NCBI RefSeq assembly: GCF_009602705.1
Contig: NZ_VSWH01000001.1
Location: 4,017,001-4,081,000 of the forward strand
DNA length: 64,000 nt
DNA from: Chryseobacterium vaccae
Lineage (GTDB): Bacteria > Bacteroidota > Bacteroidia > Flavobacteriales > Weeksellaceae
Direction of reading: 5' to 3'
Within the stretch, counting starts at the first letter, position 1. The number at the start of each line of letters is the position of its first letter. Of the stretch, positions 61,101 through 64,000 are shown piece after piece. The notes under the pieces are model-generated. The model had not been told where the DNA came from, did not search any database, and saw only the letters and a program-made list of their open reading frames with translations. The translations under genes were made by a program, and so were the position numbers.

Positions 61101-64000
61101 TACCCTAGGATCGTCTCCTGGAAATCCGCCAAGACTTTTACTTCACTTAGGAAACGTTTCTGAAGACATCCTGAAAGACGGAAAAATGCAGTATGAGAAT
61201 GGTCTTCCTACAGCAGGAGCACCTTCTACAACATCTGCTTCCAATTGGGGAATTCAGCCAAAACAACCCCCTATCCTTTATGCATTCTCTAGTGAAGGGG
61301 ATGATAGAAGAGCACAGGATCTTGGGTATGACGGCTTAAGTTCAGAACAGGAATCATCGAGATTCGGAAATACATTTGTGAACCCGGTAACCAATCTGGT
61401 AGACCCTGCGGTAGATGACTTCGTATTCTATATGTCCGAGAAATTTACGGGCAGTCAGGCGTCTTCTGTGGTACAGAGATATAAATATTTCAGAAACCCG
61501 GAAGGAAACTCTCAGGCGAATTCATTGGAAGTTGCTTCACAGACACCGGATGCAGAAGATATCAACAAAGATTATAACCTTGACCAAACAGAAAGCTATA
61601 ATGAATATGTTGTAAAACTTGACCAACCAAACCTTGCATTAGGACAGAATAATATCGTAGATGTAAAAACGGTGAAGGCAACCTTCCAGAACGGACAGTC
61701 TTCAGATGTAAAATGGTACCTTTTCAGAATCCCGGTTTCCAAATTTGAGGAAACTGGAGCAGAAGGAGAGCGTAAATCAGCAGTACTTAATAACGTAAGA
61801 TTTGCGAGATTAATGTTAGCCGGATTCGAACAGACTTCTACATTAAGATTTGGAACATTGGATTTAGTGCGATCAGATTGGAGAAGATATCCAAATAAAA
61901 TTGCCAGTATATCAGTGCCTGAGCCTAATGAAGGAACAACAGGACCTGATACGATGAACAATAATTTTGAGGTTGGAAGTGTAAATATTGAAGAAAATGC
62001 TTTAAATCAGCCTCCTTACGTATTGCCTCCGGGAATTGACAGACAGGTATTGAGTGGAAATGCAGGAGCTCAGAGACAAAACGAAGCGTCTTTGTATATG
62101 AAAGTGGACAATCTTTTTGAAGAGGCCAGAGGAGTTTTCAAAAATACATCCCTGGATATGAGAAGATATAAAAAGCTGAAACTTTTTGTACACGCTCATG
62201 ATCCTACCCCTAGTGGAGGTAGTAATAACGGGCAAATAGATCCTAGAACCAGATTCTTTATTCGTTTCGGTAGTGATGCTACAGATAACTATTATGAATA
62301 TGAGTCAGCATTGAAATTGACGGATAAGACCGCAACTGCACCTATGGATATCTGGCCGTTTGAAAATGATGTAGATCTTGAAATCCAAAACTTTGTTGAT
62401 GCTAAAATCCGAAGAGACAAGAGTTCACCTACTGATATCATCAAAAGAATCATGGATCCTGTATTTGGTGATGATTTAAAGAGAATTTATATCAAAGGAC
62501 GTCCAAGTTTAGGAAATATTACAACCATAATGATTGGGGTAAGAAATGCAGGAGACAGAGTAGGAGGTCCAATTACCAGAGTTCTATGGGTGAACGAGAT
62601 TCGTCTTTCTGAAATTGAAAATGACGGAGGATATGCCGGAAATGCAAGTTTGAACTTTAATCTTGGAGATTTTGCAACGGTTAATACCAGCGCTTCCTAT
62701 ACCTCAGTAGGATTTGGAAACATAGACTCAAAACCGGCAGAAAGAACCCAGTCTACCCAATCAGCTTTCAGTATCAATACAGCGGTAAATGTAGATAAAT
62801 TCCTTCCTGAAAAAAGCGGAGTGAAAATTCCTCTGAACTATTCATACTCACAAACCATCGAAGATCCTAAGTACAATCCACTGGATACCGATGTAGAGTT
62901 CAATAAAGCTGCCAACAAAGAACAGCTGAAAAAAGTAGCGAGAACATATACCCAGCAGAGAAGTATCGGGGTAGTGAATATGCATAAAGAAAGAATGAAC
63001 CCTAATAAGAAACCTAAATTCTATGATATTGAGAACGTTTCTGTAACGGCGGTATATAACGATGATTACTTCAGAGATATTTATACTTCCAGAAATTACA
63101 GACAGTATCTGAGAGGATATGTTGATTATAATTATACCTTCAAACCGTGGGTGATCAAACCTTTCAATAGAATGATCAGCGATACGGCAAAATCAACGAA
63201 GTATCTGAGATGGGTTAAAGAGTTTAATTTCAATCCTATTCCTACAAGATTATCTTTCAGAACGGAAATCGACAGAAATTATAATGAACTTGAATTTAGA
63301 AATGTAGAAGCTATTTTAAGTGGAAACACAGGAAGCAGCTTCGATGCAATCAAAAACAGAAACTTCTATTTTGGATGGCAGTACGGGTTGGGCTTCAATT
63401 TCACAAAATCATTAAAGCTGGAAATCAATTCTGCTACAAGAACCCTTAATGATCAGGTGGATGTGAATACCATGAATGACAAATCCATTTTTGGAAATGT
63501 ATTCAGAGCGGGAAGGCCGGTATTGTACAATCACAGAGCACAGTTGAACTATAAACTTCCGTTCCAGTATCTTCCGTATCTTGATTTCATTAATGCAGAA
63601 GTAGGATATGGATTTACCTACAACTGGAATGCAAGGTCTACAGCACTCCTTTCGAGTCCTGAAGGAAGCCTTGGTTCTGTTGGTCAGAATACCAATATGA
63701 TCCTGGCAACAGCAACGGCGGATATTCCGAAGTTCTTCAGTCAGTTTAAGTACTTTAAGAATATCAATACAAAGCTTCAGAAACGTAAGCAGGAGATTGA
63801 CTCCCTGAATAATGTTTATACTCAGCAGTGGGAGAAAAAAAGATTCAAATACAAAAAATATAAGTTCAAGAATAAACTGACACCGCTTGAGAGTGCAGCA
63901 TTCTTCATGACCTCTTTCAAACAGCTGGATGTTAATTACTCTGAAAATAACGGAACAGTACTTCCTGGCTTACTGTCTGCTCCGAACTGGTATGGCTACG
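58186..64000 (+). CDS. sprA: T9SS outer-membrane translocon protein SprA/Sov, N-terminal part (cut by window edge)
   Basis: One open frame runs from GTG 58186 (TTG 58183 also in frame) to the window end, so the C-terminus is missing. A signal peptide (FLFLSFLCMSVSGFAQ) precedes SprA text such as NQPPYVLPPGIDRQV near 62010, KLFVHAH and LPGLLSAPNWYGY at the edge. SprA is about 2350-2500 residues and forms the beta-barrel pore of the type IX secretion system. 1938 codons are present. It follows ruvA, as elsewhere in Bacteroidota. Confidence 0.93.
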   Translation, partial: MAKNKHFKIFLFLSFLCMSVSGFAQQVRDTAIIKKEYQLADPTRYEAYYDIKTGMYFIYPKIGNIITGPPTAMSPEEYKEFMMATQTRAYYKEKSDKYNLLFRKDRSDARRKGLIPSLMINNKLFETIFGSNKIEIIPSGYASLDFAGLYQKIDNPLILPQNRTSFTFDIDQRIQLGLLGKVGENLQLKANYDTQSGFAFENRMNLVWQAKGNWKDLQTKGLGDVDKPSAGGEDKIIKRVEFGNVNMPLSTSLIRGSQSLFGMKTEFQLGKTYGTVVLSQQQGEARNIVVQGGGVMNNFKVNAIDYEDNQHFFLGHYFHDRYDNALMNYPQINSTVNITRLEVWVLDQGNSNLAYQKSIIGIRDLGEGAGLPDNSQNGLYTSINTAIGTPREAGKNYAPNFQGQTFPGSAQPYDNGEQFIFNTKARRLNSNEYTLQPQLGYISLNQKLNENQLLAVSYSYTDGSNKVYKVGEFSEESPVLVTKVLRVNNRVNVDSPMWDLMMKNIYSLDAGQVAQDGFILNVFYRDPKTGGKVNYLPGTPVADKNLLKLLNWDRLNMNGDIQNSGGVLGDGIFDFVNGVTIKPETGRIIFTKVQPFGTFMQSQVGNDPQFVFTDLYKQQKQTATASNLAQRYTIEGRYKGTQGQGISLGAVNVPQGSVKVSANGVQLTEGVDYTVDYMLGTVTVINENVKQSGQAINISLENQLTFNTQRKRFLGLNLERRFSENFILGGTVVNYSESPLTQKVNYGQEAVNNTMAGINMMYNNQVPFLTRLTDKIPLVNTEAPSNLNFKMEAAYLLPGLNKGTNDQSYIDDFEQTTSKISLKEPAAWSLASKPEKNVLPPFNGVPANDDTTTGYGRGLLSWYNIDPRFWGVGGRAPAGITAQSMSNHASRRVQYSEIYNNRDFVAGEQTFTNTLDISYFPQEKGPYNVNPNAEAPASRWAGIMRPVSVPNFITSNIEYVEFWMMDPYADGNTLGSSPGNPPRLLLHLGNVSEDILKDGKMQYENGLPTAGAPSTTSASNWGIQPKQPPILYAFSSEGDDRRAQDLGYDGLSSEQESSRFGNTFVNPVTNLVDPAVDDFVFYMSEKFTGSQASSVVQRYKYFRNPEGNSQANSLEVASQTPDAEDINKDYNLDQTESYNEYVVKLDQPNLALGQNNIVDVKTVKATFQNGQSSDVKWYLFRIPVSKFEETGAEGERKSAVLNNVRFARLMLAGFEQTSTLRFGTLDLVRSDWRRYPNKIASISVPEPNEGTTGPDTMNNNFEVGSVNIEENALNQPPYVLPPGIDRQVLSGNAGAQRQNEASLYMKVDNLFEEARGVFKNTSLDMRRYKKLKLFVHAHDPTPSGGSNNGQIDPRTRFFIRFGSDATDNYYEYESALKLTDKTATAPMDIWPFENDVDLEIQNFVDAKIRRDKSSPTDIIKRIMDPVFGDDLKRIYIKGRPSLGNITTIMIGVRNAGDRVGGPITRVLWVNEIRLSEIENDGGYAGNASLNFNLGDFATVNTSASYTSVGFGNIDSKPAERTQSTQSAFSINTAVNVDKFLPEKSGVKIPLNYSYSQTIEDPKYNPLDTDVEFNKAANKEQLKKVARTYTQQRSIGVVNMHKERMNPNKKPKFYDIENVSVTAVYNDDYFRDIYTSRNYRQYLRGYVDYNYTFKPWVIKPFNRMISDTAKSTKYLRWVKEFNFNPIPTRLSFRTEIDRNYNELEFRNVEAILSGNTGSSFDAIKNRNFYFGWQYGLGFNFTKSLKLEINSATRTLNDQVDVNTMNDKSIFGNVFRAGRPVLYNHRAQLNYKLPFQYLPYLDFINAEVGYGFTYNWNARSTALLSSPEGSLGSVGQNTNMILATATADIPKFFSQFKYFKNINTKLQKRKQEIDSLNNVYTQQWEKKRFKYKKYKFKNKLTPLESAAFFMTSFKQLDVNYSENNGTVLPGLLSAPNWYGY

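Overview
This window reads as a chromosomal segment of a Chryseobacterium-like flavobacterium (Bacteroidota, Flavobacteriales). The reasons are flavobacterial promoters (TTG, about 19 bases, TAnnTTTG), few recognisable Shine-Dalgarno sites, several proteins with type IX secretion (T9SS) sorting tails, the GLPGLI family, a ruvA-sprA pair, and AT-rich spacers. No taxonomic search was possible, so the genus is an inference from protein style.

Layout. (1) 1-14490: an aerobic phenylacetate degradation (paa) cluster on the + strand: paaK (cut by the left edge), paaE, A, B, C, D, G, H, two small unknown genes, paaI, J, Y, an esterase, a DUF6624 protein, a small membrane protein and paaZ. Most spacers are filled by AT-rich palindromic repeats of a few sequence families, and one holds a decayed S23-type four-helix-bundle gene between inverted repeats. 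(2) 14870-21755: a CPBP protease, a SMUG2-like uracil-DNA glycosylase beside a membrane-anchored-looking helicase, a T9SS protein, a phage-collar-type protein, and a lone crotonase. (3) 21927-27765: a long operon of small membrane proteins with a winged-helix regulator, a metallophosphoesterase, a Coq4-like protein and a DUF4173 protein. A palindrome sits in two of its promoters. (4) 27902-38887: lipoproteins, a T9SS subtilase, dtd, a GLPGLI protein, a degenerate Rieske-like lipoprotein, greA, a HIT protein, clpX, a T9SS surface protein with a PID-type partner, and a TlpA-like thioredoxin.

(5) 38932-42857: tRNA-Met(CAT), a polytopic membrane protein, and a tyrosinase translationally coupled to a DUF2182 membrane protein. 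(6) 42931-48723, - strand: the most distinctive locus. It has a VKOR-DsbA fusion, two six-cysteine double-glycine-leader peptides, a C39-peptidase ABC exporter and an HlyD adaptor, and looks like a complete route to make, oxidise, cleave and export disulfide-rich peptides. (7) 48784-64000: a candidate small RNA, DUF3810, a FucP-type sugar transporter, PlsC, GtrA, a small coiled-coil protein, a GlcNAc-kinase-like protein, maeB, ruvA and sprA (cut by the right edge).

Working together, the paa genes take phenylacetate through phenylacetyl-CoA, ring epoxidation (PaaABCE, matured by PaaD), isomerisation to oxepin-CoA (PaaG), ring opening (PaaZ), and beta-oxidation (PaaH, PaaJ) to acetyl-CoA and succinyl-CoA, with PaaI and PaaY as thioesterase-type housekeeping. 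No clear paaF lies inside the cluster. The crotonase at 20991 is a possible but unproven substitute.
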